Positions 12,195-23,075 of a stretch of 64,000 nt of DNA are shown piece after piece. How positions within the stretch are numbered: the first letter of the stretch is position 1; the number at the start of each line of letters is the position of its first letter. Both the position numbers and the translations under genes were made by a program. The stretch lies in the NCBI GenBank assembly GCA_001931875.2, contig MSJH02000540.1, positions 1 to 64,000 of the forward strand. The letters run 5' to 3'. The notes below the pieces were generated by a model. That model ran no database searches. It saw only the letters and a program-made list of their open reading frames with translations, and had not been told where the DNA came from. The DNA is from Byssochlamys sp. IMV 00236. Its lineage: Eukaryota > Ascomycota > Eurotiomycetes > Eurotiales > Thermoascaceae.

Positions 12195-12800
12195 TCGTAG
12201 ACGTCCGCGTTGAGGTCCGCTGGCTCCTAGTCAGCTACTCACCGGAGACCCCTTGAGGATCCGTCAGCTCCAAGTTGGCTACTTCCAGGTCGTTGCTTGA
12301 TGTATAAGTCGCATTTGTCGTTGTCAGGAGGGTGTTAGTCCGCGGGTTTAAATGTCCAAGGAGGCACACGGAAACGTCGCATCAGAGGCGTTCGTGTTGA
12401 GATTCGCTGGCTCCAAGTCAGCTACTCACCGAAGACCCCTGTGAAGGATCCGTCAGCTTCAAGCTGGCTACCTCCAGGTCGCCAATGAAGTATAAGTCGT
12501 CGTCTTCGTGTTGCCCGGGCGGGGACGGGGAGCACAGAATCACATGGCAAATCGGAGTGATTCGTGTTGAGGTGGGTTGGCTTTCAGTCAGCCTCACTGG
12601 AGATCTCCAATTCTGTATCTCCAAGTCCGCCAGGTACATTCCGCCAGGTGCAGTCCGCCAGGTGCAGTCCGCCAGGTGCAGTCCGCCAGGTGCAGTCCGC
12701 CAGGTGCAGTCCGCCAGGTGCAGTTCGCCAGATCGAACCTCAGACAAGCAAATTGCAAGTGTCCTGTGAGGGCCTGTCTGTTCTAGTCAGCTATTCACAG
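12195..12800 (+). repeat. Tandem ~170-200 bp repeats, about four diverged copies
   Basis: Copies begin near 12,200, 12,392, 12,560 and 12,770. Shared landmarks are GCGTTGAG/GTGTTGAG, then GGCTCC(T/A)AGTCAGCTACTCACC, and GGATCCGTCAGCT in the first two. Copies one and two also share TATAAGTCG after the CCAGGTCG block. Copy three is interrupted by the 14-bp minisatellite, and copy four retains only the CTAGTCAGCTATTCAC part. Confidence 0.7.
12626..12737 (+). repeat. 14-bp minisatellite, unit TCCGCCAGGTGCAG
   Basis: Six exact units at 12640-12723, one variant before (TCCGCCAGGTACAT at 12626) and one degenerate unit after (TTCGCCAGAT at 12724). Since 14 is not a multiple of three, all three frames show a shifting peptide repeat, so the short ORFs here are unlikely to be genes. 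Confidence 0.95.
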
Positions 12801-13637
12801 AGTACCATTGGGCAATCCCTCAATCCGTGGCGCTTACAGCGCTTTATAATACACACTATGCTCGTCAGAAGGGGCTTGTCACAGCGTGTCTTCAGTCTTC
12901 CTCGCTTTCATAATGCCAACCCGTACGACTGTTTAGCGGCAGCCCATGTTGCTTCAAACCTTACACAGCAAAGTCGACAGAGGCACTTCTTGAGCTCCTC
13001 GAGTCTCCCTGTGTAAGTGATATAACCTATACAGAGATCAGGCAATCGCTCGCATGCGTCTTGAACATACGCCGGAGTTCCATATCTGTTGATGGCTGTC
13101 TGCCAGCCGACCAAAAAGGAGAACCCCTCGTTTGTCTGCCTGGATCCCTACAGCTCTTCTTCGGGTCGTCGACTTGGCTGGCTAGCTTCCTTCTTTCTTC
13201 CAGCAAAGCGTCGTCAAACGAATCCTCCTAGCTCAATCTCTGTTTTAGGACCTCACTAGAAATCCGAGGTTCAGAACTACTTATATCGGTGATATGCTGC
13301 GCTGTGAAACTGTTGGTGATAAGAAACTGGTGCGAAGCTGGAGTAAAGAAATGGTAGTAAGTACTATTAAGAACCCGAGAGCTTTTACATTCTTTAACGC
13401 TTATGATTCAGAACCTATGATTTGAGAAACGTTCCTGAACATCATCATCACGAACACGACGATGGACACGAATCCATTCATGAACGTGTTCGGTGGATTA
13501 TCGGTTGAATGCCGGAAAGGCTTCCCAATGATGGGTGCAATACGCACAACTATCTCAAAACTCGTCCCTTGAATTACCAATGACGAATTCGAATGGCTTG
13601 CCTATGACAAAGTACTACCATATGCATGCTACTGCTA

Positions 13638-13659
13638 CTGCTGCTGCTGCTGCTGCTGC

Positions 13660-13694
<35 letters not shown>
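13638..13694 (+). repeat. Compound microsatellite (CTG)8(TTG)11
   Basis: Uninterrupted CTG units at 13638-13661 followed directly by TTG units to 13694. On the minus strand this is a CAA/CAG tract, the same composition as the Gln-coding tracts of the neighbouring gene pair. Confidence 0.95.
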
Positions 13695-13695
<1 letters not shown>

Positions 13696-15048
13696 AAGTT
13701 TTATCTCTTAATAGACTATCTAGGAACAGCTTTCTTCTGATACTGATACAGAATCTGTCATTAAGACTCAGATGGCCTACATACAGCGTCTGCTATCGCT
13801 CTGTCTCAAAAGCATTTCTCCAAATTTCCACGAGGCGAGATGTATGGCAAAATCCCCACACGACACGTCACGATATCCGTGGATCACATAAGATAGTAAG
13901 TATGCCCCCACAGTAGGAAAGCTGGCTCCATCCTCTGTTGTGCCATGATCTCTAGAAACATAACTAACTAATCTTTGTATAAGGATCCACGATTGTCCAA
14001 AATTCCCGCCCAGTGAGAGTTTTACCGGATACGAAGGAAAAGAGGCGAGAAGATCTTCTCTCATGAGGAGTGTTAAGAAATCAATTCGGGGCACGATTAA
14101 CTGAGCTATAGCTATATTTTGACATTTCTTTCGTTATGAAGCTTTATAAAGTTCAGTACTTACCTATCGGCAGAATAAAATTCACATCATGCAACTTGAC
14201 CAATCCTTATCACATAAAGATATAGCGAATCAACTGTAGCGACTTCGATGAAGACACAAACCCGTATTTATCCATTGCGTATATGCCGGTTCTTTCAACA
14301 TAATCACCGAGCATCTCGGGCTCAGAATCATGACCGCATAGTAAAGTATTAATGGGACTGCTAAGACGATGACCAGTCTCAATTCAATAAGCGCGCATTT
14401 CACTATCTCCCTCAGGTTATGGCCTCTCCACTCCACTATTCTACTGAATGCTTATTCCCTGTTGTGTATTGAATATCCGAGATCCACGGTACTCATTCAC
14501 ACCCCTTACCACTTCGTGGCACTTAATCGGGCCTAGAAAGCGCTATTCCCCGTCACAGTACATATCACTCACGTAAGTGCTCCGTGAAGTAGACATCCCC
14601 GCATAGATCACTCAGTACCGGGTGGATACATCACCGAACTTGGGGGATATAAACCCTCGGGATACTGGAGATACCTTCTACTCTTTCTATCTCTTCCATC
14701 TCCACGGCACTGTCCGCATGTTCACCTTCTTACTGCATGTCTATATGGCTGAGGTTCGAGACACTTGCTTATAAACCTACCGAGTGACTCTATTCCTTAC
14801 TTATCTCCTTATTTCCTGCTCGGAAAAAAGGAGCAAAATTTATTCAGTTGCACAGCTGCACAATACCCGGGTTTCGCTTAGTTGCAGAAATTGGCTGAGC
14901 TATATAGAATTCTTCAATATTATGAATTATACGCGTCATGATCTTATAGATAAGCTCTTTTATAATGCGGTACTGTTCCAATTCAGGGACTTTTCATATA
15001 CTGTGTCCAGTGTTCCTAGAGAACAGCAACAGCAACAACACCAGCACA

Positions 15049-16557
15049 ATGAGTTAGTAATACATGTCATCCTTTATCTAATAATTAAATCAGACAAAAT
15101 TATTGTGAATCTCCCGATGAGGGTCAAGGGGGCCGCTGAGGGCGAGCAGGTGTGTACTACTTATTATCTAAAATGCAAAGATTCTCTACACCTTTTCGAG
15201 CGCCATTCGCACAAAACCGTGATCGGGTGAACCAAGGTATCGCCACCCAACAAGCATTCTCACAGAACCGTAATGGGGCCCAACAGTTATTCGCGCCAAA
15301 TCAAGACCGACCGAACCGAGGCAACGCCATTCCCCAACAGGCGTATAATGCACACATCAACGATGAGTCAGGACGATCAGGAGCAGGAGGTCTGCCATCT
15401 ATATCACAAATAGATGCCGACTGCGGACAAATCAGTTCTTTTACGGACAGGTTTTACCAAGGCATATACTACACGGAGCACAGAGGCATTGAATACAAAG
15501 ACGGGCCGGTCAACGGCGTTGAATATACCGAAGATCTAGTGGACTATATAGGAGACAACAACTACAACCAGATTATATACCATATCCAACCAGAAGCCCC
15601 TATACAAAAATACCGCATATGCTCACGTGAATTTAAATCAAACAACGAACTACATCGACACCTTCGGAGCATATAATTCAAATGTGGCGAAACAACGGTA
15701 ACACCACAGATGCCCATAACAGCCAGGAACGAAACATCACAGATAATACACTCCACGGCCCCAATATAGCCATAAATGGGCACTGGATGCTCCTTCAGGG
15801 GATGGCATTACGCCAAAGCATCAGCATATATAGCAGAATCCCAAGAGCGTACCACTATCTGTTTAGACAGCGGTTGCTCTATGACAGTTATTAATAGGCA
15901 GTTCTTACAACAGCAAGCCCCACATCTAGCGATATAGGATATATCAGAAATTACAGTCAGGGGTATTGGTGGCGTAGCCATGCCGTCCACCCAGTTTGTC
16001 CGACTTCTGGTTGACCTGCCTGGTTTTTATCTAGATTTTGAGTAAACGCCCTATTGTGTCTGAAGATTGGTCTGCTAACTATATCTTTCCGATAAAAAGC
16101 AGCAGGAGTAGCTGCAACAGCAGTTGCCGCTGCCGCTGGGCAACCCCTCTCAGCCTCCTTAGCCGCTCACCGGGGAGGTAAGATAAAGAAGACCAATAAG
16201 TTCATATATATATGCTAATGTATAATAGCTGAGCAAGAGGCTGCGGAAGAGGAAGCGCCGCGAGGAATTTGTCCTGGAGGCCACCCGCAAGCAAGTAAGT
16301 TTATGGGACTTTTATAGAATAATTACCTATACTAACTATTATAGGTTCGTGCAGAATATGCTGCCGAACTTGCCTCCAAAGGTATTGCTGTCCCACCGGA
16401 AGAGGACACTGAACAGATGCAGCTGGATAAGCCAAAGAAGAACCCAACTCCTGGCCGGTGGCGAGACATGCGATATGTGAACGAGCCAGGGTATGTCATG
16501 AACCTGGAATATGGGCAGCACTTTGGTTATGTGACGTGGGAAAATTATCTGAAATAG
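15049..16557 (+). pseudogene. Copy 2 of the local gene pair, interrupted and with stop codons
   Basis: The exon plan matches copy 1: ATGA at 15049-15052; 15094-15149 (56 nt, the same length as in copy 1); 16100-16177; 16229-16294; 16345-16557. The first intron starts with the same 20 bases in both copies (GTTAGTAATACATGTCATCC). Shared protein landmarks include KRLRKRKRREE versus the basic cluster of copy 1, and RAEYAAELASKGI versus RAEYRAELASKGI. The third exon has two TAG codons (16109, 16160), each one C-to-T step from CAG. Intron 2 carries ~0.9 kb of retroelement sequence. After a shared NPTPGRW-like segment the C-terminus differs (WRDMRYVNEPGYVMNLEYG). Either a decayed paralogue, or a gene that has lost this exon from its mRNA. 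Confidence 0.55.
15173..16045 (+). mobile_element. Ty3/gypsy retroelement relic: gag end and aspartic protease
   Basis: Read in one frame, this runs from a Gln/Asn-rich gag-like segment (FAQNRDRVNQGIATQQAF) through a C2H2-like finger (CSREFKSNNELHRHL) to FRGWHYAKA and the retropepsin core CLDSGCSMTVINRQF, then RGIGGVAMPST and LLVDLPG. This order is typical of ascomycete gypsy elements. Stops interrupt it at 15674-15676, twice near 15760-15770, and after HLAI near 15930. There is no reverse transcriptase, integrase or LTR, so it is an inert fragment. It sits between the second and third exons of the copy 2 gene, inside what is a 112-bp intron in copy 1. Confidence 0.75.
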
Positions 16558-16799
16558 TTACCGTCGCAGAAAATTATCCTACTACTATCGCTTGGGCTAT
16601 CTTTGATCTCTCGACAGCTATGGAAGCTATGCTTAAGCTGTGTATGATTATATTCGACCCAATTTTGTTACTGAAACTAATTGTATATGGACTAGGGAAT
16701 TAAAGGGCTAGATCATCCAGAATACGATTAGGCACGACCACCCCAACGAGGACTGATATTATCCCTTCTCTTCCTCCGATACCTCAACGCATAATAGTA

Positions 16800-17481
16800 T
16801 TGCGCGATGAAGATGATCAGAGCGATAACACTACTAAGCCCCTGCCCTGTTCTAATTCTTTGGGTTCTGTAAAGTCAAATTCGTCGACCAAACATTCGGA
16901 AAGAGCTAAAAGATCAGTACGTTTGAGTATTAACCTAAACGATATTTCTGTTAATTACGAGGTGCAAATGCTTTTCGAGAAGGACACATTCCCTAGAGGA
17001 CCTTTTGTGCCTTCCATTGGCTGAAGATGGCATACGTCGTGGTATCTATTGCAACTTTGCTGCTAGTGCCAGTCAGCCAAATACATTATATAATGCATAT
17101 GTGAAGCGGATCAGCATTTACAATCTTATAGCGGAGAAGTCCGAGGCATTAATATTTCTCCAGCGTGCTAAGGTGTCGGATGACGACGGCAAAGACGAAG
17201 AGTACAATGACACTAAAGGGACCTCAGAAGACGAATATGAGAATCCTGACATGAGTTCAGACAGCGAGGAGCTCGATGAGGGAGACATAGAACTTATCAA
17301 CGCCGAGAACGTGCGAGTTATCATGAAAAATGCGGGGCCATCAGCGGAGGAAGTCACCCACAATGTCCGCAATGACACTAAATATCACCTTCTGAAAGCA
17401 GATCGGACTTATAAGAAAAGCTTCCACTATAGGCAACTTTGCAGACAAGATGTTGAGGTGAACTTTCGGAACTCTTTATGA
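16800..17481 (+). pseudogene. Degraded or frameshifted ORF with acidic domain, unrecognised
   Basis: Two overlapping frames (16800-17024 and 17005-17481) look like one reading frame broken near 17,015. The second encodes an Asp/Glu-rich stretch (DDDGKDEEYNDTKG, DSEELDEGD) and a basic end. No start, splice sites or family are clear. It may belong to the decayed material around the retroelement relic, or be a separate dead gene. Confidence 0.3.
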
Positions 17482-19023
17482 TTCTCCTCAATACTTACCG
17501 TCACTCGGGCTATACTAGCAAATGGGCTACCGCCTTTTCATACGAAATAGTCAGCAAGATAAGAGAGTCTTTGGACATTCCAGCTTTATCATGGAGTGGA
17601 ATGAACGCAGCCTGGACTTTACGCCAGAGGTTTTGCAACGTGTCGGCCAAGTCGTTATCTGTGTGCTGTAACCCTTCGTGCACTCAGATGACATATACTC
17701 TGTCTGGACTCCCTGAGAGAGAGACAAGGTACTGTCGCCAAACAGGAGAACCCGGTAACCCGCTATTTAGGACCGTACCTATACGGTTTCTGTTCCCGAT
17801 ATCAGAAACGCTACCAATTACTTCCCAAACAAAAGGTTCTAGCAAGGTTCGAGAGCCGTGCGCATACTCATAAAGAAGCTGGTGAAGATGCTTCCTGAAC
17901 AATATGTCAGAGACTAGAGTCTCAGTTCCCTGGACACAACGCGACGACTACTGCTGGCAATAAGTTCTCTTATAGCCAAAAGTTCCACGTTTATGATACT
18001 AGCTTGGGGGGCAAGAACTGCCCCGATGAATACCTCTAGACAGACAAGGCTTGCCTTGTCACTAAGGACGAGGCTATTAGAAACACCGAATGGGACCGGG
18101 CAGAACGAAAAGAGGAAGGCAAACTAAGCCGAATCGGACGGAAAAACCACCGACTCGCCATATCAGTATTTAGCTATTCCTTTCTGGAAATATGTCCAGA
18201 GTCCTGGTGGAAATGGCAGTTTCGACAGCACTGCACAACGTCCAATCGAAAGATCGGGACGATCGCGAATCAAACATTGGAAATGTGGTTGATTTCGAAA
18301 GCGGCACTTCTCAACTCCTCAATGTCGGTGAGGAACAGGTTCTCGCCAGCGGAAATAAGTTCAACGAGTGGGTAGAAACGGCTGCTAAGACGTCTACTTA
18401 TGATTCCAATTTATACTTACCAAACTGCCACCTTCCCACTCCTCAACCATTGACCCAGAGCCAGCGGCGAGCTGGGGTTAGACCGTGAGGCTAACCTATA
18501 CTACTCTGAGGTATCAATCGCGAGCAAAGTAAAACCAAGCAAGGTGAGTTTTTGAGTGCCCGACCTTATAAGTGCCTCATACCTTCTCGTGGTGCCCCCT
18601 GTGGGGTAGGTGTAAAAGTCTTGCGTATAGCAAGCCCCTACCCTCCAAAATGAGGATCTCAGTCATACTGTGAAATCTTAGACCCCTAACCTTTCCTAAA
18701 ATCAGATCCCAATCTCACCGAAGCGAAAATGGGCAAGGGGAGCAGCAAGCAAGGGTCACGGACAGAGGGGTCTTACTTGTTCGTGAAACCGCGAGAAGCT
18801 GTGTACTTAGATGCGATCCTCAGTCACTCCATGTTCAGAACAGACTAGCGATAATTCATTAAGGACGATACTATTGAAAGGAGTATTTCGTGCCCTAATA
18901 AAGTAGAGATGACCTCGTAGCAGAACCAGAGACTGCCTGGGGTTATCATTGTCGGGCGATGGTTTCTCCGACGATTGAAAGCCAAGGCGAAACCGGTGCT
19001 TCTCATCAACTGCAGGAAGCACA
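17482..19023. other. Intergenic, degraded coding-like sequence
   Basis: ORFs of 60-131 codons (17478-17873, 18192-18488 plus) without recognisable domains or linking splice sites. In the third frame around 17,850-18,100 phrases such as KLVKMLPEQYV suggest an old protein-coding element, possibly a transposon, but I cannot name it. Confidence 0.35.
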
Positions 19024-20627
19024 ATGGAGAGGAGGCGACTCTTCTATGTCTTGAGGGAACGATGCCATTCGTTTCCTCTTGTCTCACGACCCTCGTTTCA
19101 TCTGCGTATCGTCTCCGCGATTTCAAGTATAGGACTAAGCAAGCGTGGCATAGTTGATTCCTGCTCTCCTTCAGAACCGCAGGTCTACCCTAGTTCAGGG
19201 TGGGATAGCATCGATCCTTCCTTACTTGTTGAAGAGGAATCAATTACTACTTACAGACCTGAAAAGTTCTATCCGGTCCACATCGGGGAGATCTTCAATC
19301 ATAAATATCAAGTAGTTGGCAAGTTGGGTTATGGATCCAGCGCAACTGTGTGGCTATGTCGCGACTTATCGTAAGGATACCTACCTATTTCCACTTCATT
19401 TATTCAAACTAACAGGACAGCGACCACCGTTATATAACATTAAAAATTTACACAGCATCAACATCTGTGACCCGCGAGATCGAGATTTACAATCATCTCC
19501 GGACTATCCAGTCTAACCACGCCGGTCTGCTGTGCTTACGATCGTTGATCGACGTCTTTCAGATCCAGAGCCCCTATGGACGTGGTGTTCACACTTGTCT
19601 TGTGCATCCACCTCTTGGGATCAGTCTTGGCCAGCTCACCCCGCTGCTCCCAGATAGGGTCATGAGTAGCGCAATGGTGAGAACTACCATTCGGAACATC
19701 CTTGCCGCTCTTGACTTCCTCCACACGGAAGCACGGGTTATACACACTGGTAGGTACTAATTCATTCAAAAAACCGTCACCATATTATGGTGAGCTCAAA
19801 GCCAGGCAGTTATAACTAATGGTACAGATCTCCAACCAAATAATATTCTCCTAGGTATCAAGGATGACTCGATTCTTCTCAAATATGAGCAAGCAGAATT
19901 TGAAACGCCTGTGCCTCGAAAGACCCTCGAGGACCGTACTATTTACCTCTCACGGCCGCTCCCCATCTCATATGGGACGCCTGTTCTTTGTGATTTAGGT
20001 GAGGCTCGACTCGGTACAGACCAGCAACGGGGCGATATTATGCCAGACATCTATCGAGCACCGGAAGTTGTCTTGAACATGACTTGGGATTACAAAGTTG
20101 ATATCTGGAATGTTGGCATGTTGGTAAGATAATTGTCCATGGAGCGAATCGGTATTCAAACCCGTCCTGAAGCTGATAATGGCCGAGATCTGGGATCTGT
20201 TCGAGCATCGCCACCTTTTTAGAGCTCGGAATCCTGAAGGTAAATTAGACGATGGGTATCATCTCGCGGAAATGCAAGCGGTTCTAGGGAGTCCCCCTCC
20301 TGAGTTCCTCGCTCGGAGCGAAAGCAGTCTCCAGTTTTGGGATAAAGCCGGTTTGTGCAATTCTCCCTCTCTTGAATTTTTCTACCCCTAATTGCAGATG
20401 CGACTTCGCAGAGCTAACGATTTTTGAACCGTATGTCAGGTAATTGGAAAGGTATAACTCCCCTTCCGGATTATAATCTGGAAACTTTGGAAGAAAGACT
20501 CGAAAGTGACGAAAAGGAAGACTTTCTACATTTCCTCCGACGAATGTTGTGTTGGCTACCTGAAGAACGGGCCACTGCAAAGGAACTTCTATTTGATCCA
20601 TGGTTAATGCATAGCCTCTTTAAGTGA
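19024..20627 (+). CDS. SRPK-like serine/threonine protein kinase
   Basis: Five exons (19024-19370, 19421-19749, 19828-20123, 20188-20350, 20440-20627) close to 440 residues with four introns of 50-89 bp. After a ~75-residue N-terminal extension, the RPEKFYPVHIGEIFNHKYQV segment is typical of fungal SR-protein-kinase relatives. Kinase motifs in order are the Gly loop LGYGSSATVW, the Lys of YITLKIY, the catalytic loop HTDLQPNNIL, the magnesium motif CDLGEA (DLG instead of DFG, as in SRPKs), RAPEVVL, then DIWNVGMLIWDLFE and the C-terminal LPEERATAKELLFDPW. All key residues are present, so it should be active. The large spacer of classical SRPKs is absent, as in the many short SRPK-like kinases of Aspergillus and Penicillium. 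The start codon is uncertain because the N-terminus is not conserved. Targets unknown. Confidence 0.85.
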
Positions 20628-21024
20628 ACCAGGTGTGACTGTCTTCAGGGCCGCCAGCAGTTGGAACTTTGCTTTCTGGAAAGCGCCTTCGAGTCTCACT
20701 AAGATTATTCAATTTGGGATGTAATTGTTGCCGCCTAAATACGATAAGAATAATGGACTATCGTTGGTAGACGATGCAATTAGCAAGCGTTCGGACGTCT
20801 AGATTGTGGCTATTCTATGGTATTAACAATTGACTGGTTCTTGTTGTTTAGTTCAATGTATTGATGTGATCGGACAATAGTATCTACAAAGCTTCGATCT
20901 GACATTGCGTAGAACCTCATCAAGCCGTAACAAAATTAACATCAATGTTCGAAGAGGGGATAGTCCTAAGGATAATCTCTTCCTATACACATTTGGCCTC
21001 CCGATTCCGAGCGGTATAATTGCT
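20628..21024. other. Convergent intergenic region
   Basis: 397 bp between two convergent genes; presumably both 3' ends. No other signal seen. Confidence 0.6.
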
Positions 21025-21897
21025 TTAAGGAGTTTCGGGAGGCGAAAGAAGACCCGTAGTTGTCTTCTTCGAAGAAGATATACCAGAACGCCTGGGAGTG
21101 CTCTGTGTTTGAGCACGCGATGTAATACCTGCTTTTTGCAGGTGACGGCCCTGGCTGGTCCCCTTGCTGTATTGCAACCACGCAGCGAGATCTACCTTCG
21201 CCTTCGACGGATTAGCCGACACTGTTGTCGAAGCCTTCACTCTCTTCTTGACCGGCTGATCCTTGCTTTCCTTCTCCGACGCAATCCTGCGCTTCTTTTG
21301 AGCAAGCGCTTTATCCAGAGGCATTCCTGGGAATTCTTTCTCTAGCTCCATGGCTTTGCGCGTCGCCACCACGAGTGGCTCTCCAGGAAACAGAACGACA
21401 GGATTATCCGCTTCCAGGCCACCGTTCTTCCGTCTGACGGTGCCCTTTTGTTCCGTTGTTCCATGAACTACCCCATAGTTTCCAGGCCGCGCGCCCAAGG
21501 CACTGCCCGATTGCGACTCATACGCTCCGAATTCATTGAAAGAGAGTCGCTCGTATTTCCCGGTATAAGGATTATAAACAGGCGGATTCTTTCCATCTCC
21601 GTGTCCGAGAAAGCGAGATCTGTTATATTCCGGTTCGGTCTCATAGTCAATGGACGAGATTCGTCTCTTAGACTCCGCGGAAATAGTCATTTTGGCCCGT
21701 TTGTTCTTGTGAACGGCGTCGTATCCCTTATGGAAAGGGGTCATGTCTCGAAGTTTGACTGGGGAGCAGTTTCGCTTAGTCACTGGCCTCGCTGCGGGTT
21801 TGCGAGGGACGTATTTGCCAGTGGCCTCATCGAAGATGGGAAGGCCTGCTGAAAATGGTATGTGGCGTTCCTTCTCTGGGGCTTTGTTCTGTACCAT
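21025..21897 (-). CDS. Hypothetical basic protein with Ser/Thr-rich tail
   Basis: A single exon of 290 codons from ATG 21897. The same frame is open upstream to 22077, but that part is hydrophobic, Tyr/Ile-rich and AT-rich, so I treat it as leader. The protein has no membrane segment. Recurrent phrases are FDEATGKYVPRKP and VYNPYTGKYERLSF, a loose repeat around TGKY. A charged middle (LEKEFPGMPLDKALAQKKRR) precedes a likely nuclear signal (QPVKKRVKAS), and the C-terminus is Ser/Thr/Lys-rich. I do not recognise the family; nuclear location is an inference from the basic cluster. Confidence 0.65.
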   Translation of the reverse strand: MVQNKAPEKERHIPFSAGLPIFDEATGKYVPRKPAARPVTKRNCSPVKLRDMTPFHKGYDAVHKNKRAKMTISAESKRRISSIDYETEPEYNRSRFLGHGDGKNPPVYNPYTGKYERLSFNEFGAYESQSGSALGARPGNYGVVHGTTEQKGTVRRKNGGLEADNPVVLFPGEPLVVATRKAMELEKEFPGMPLDKALAQKKRRIASEKESKDQPVKKRVKASTTVSANPSKAKVDLAAWLQYSKGTSQGRHLQKAGITSRAQTQSTPRRSGISSSKKTTTGLLSPPETP

Positions 21898-23075
21898 TTT
21901 CGTGGTGATGTATATTCTTGATAGATTGTCAGTGGTGGAAGTCAAAGAAGATGTAGAAATATATGGTAGCCAAAAGAGTAGAAGCCTCGTATAGTAGAAT
22001 GGGGGGATGTAATAGATATAATGCGCCAGATAGGAGATGGTAGATATATAATATCTGTTGTGAACAATAGGATGCACGTTGCTATTCAGTGCTGTAAATA
22101 GGAGAGTAATTCACTTACACTATATCAGTGGATGAATGATGTCTCAATATAGCTGCTGATGCCCAGAATAGATCAACAAACTAGTAAGAAATGTGATGAT
22201 AATGCAATGATGAATATGAGATGCGGCTATATGCTATTGAAGTGGAGATGCAATGTAGTCCAGATTATAGATAGAAAGATGTTGTATAAAGGAGAAGAAC
22301 CACAATGCAGTCGAAAGCTGAGCATATATAGTCCTCCTCATAAAAACATTGGGATATACAGTTAGAGTTCCATGGAAAGTGAAATATACGGGACCGTATT
22401 AGGCATAGTCCCTAGACTGGGTATGGCAATAATGGCGCCTAGATAGTTCTGCCTACAGGTGATGTATAGCTAAGCGAAATTATATCCAAAATAATTGCGC
22501 TTCTCAGTCTACAGGTGGAAGACCGGATCCCGGTGCGACCTGGTATTAAATGACTATTCTGGTCTTTGACTGTGTTCAGAGGGAATGCGCTAAATAGTGA
22601 CAGAAAGCGATGAACTGCATTGAATTCGATGCTTTCAAACGCAACTCATGTTTGTCCACTTCAATCCGCATCAGTCGCGCTACTCGAGCTGATAACTACC
22701 GCGCAGAACCAGGTTCATAGGGCTCTAAACATTCAGCAACTATGGACATAGCGGTGTATATCTCTTATATCACATTGCGGAGGCGGGGGAGGGGTGTGTC
22801 CCAAGATTGCGATGCATAATTTCAATACGCTAGGGTTGCCTCACTAGTAGTTTGGGAGAGGGGTTTGCCACCATAAAACATTCCCTTGATCTAGTGCTCG
22901 AAAATGTCAGAAGACTTATAGAACCTATCTGGTTCAGAATGAGGTAACTGAGGGAAGAACAACGAATGTAGTAGAACCCAGTGAGGACAACACATAAACC
23001 ACTAGAGGATGTACCGAGTAACCATGTAAGGAGTCACTGCGTTAGGGTCTCTATAAGCACCGTTCCAGATTTACG
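21898..23075. other. AT-rich intergenic region
   Basis: No gene supported. 22,080-22,560 is AT-rich with short ORFs only and may be old repeat DNA. Confidence 0.5.

Larger units (their letters stand above)
12045..15048. other. Repeat-rich intergenic region
   Basis: Apart from the repeats listed separately no intact gene is supported. Around 13,436-13,626 the plus strand reads as coding-like sequence (MDTNPFMNVFGGLSVECRKG and, after one TGA, NDEFEWLAYDKVLP), perhaps a gene fragment. A 105-codon minus ORF at 13777-14094 is of unknown value. Confidence 0.4.

Noticed and set aside
12626..12737. CRISPR-like array
   Set aside because: Units are directly adjacent without spacers and the host is a fungus; it is a minisatellite.
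12418..12786. ORFs with tandem peptide repeats in several frames
   Set aside because: Generated by the 14-bp minisatellite, which keeps all three frames open; no start or splice context.
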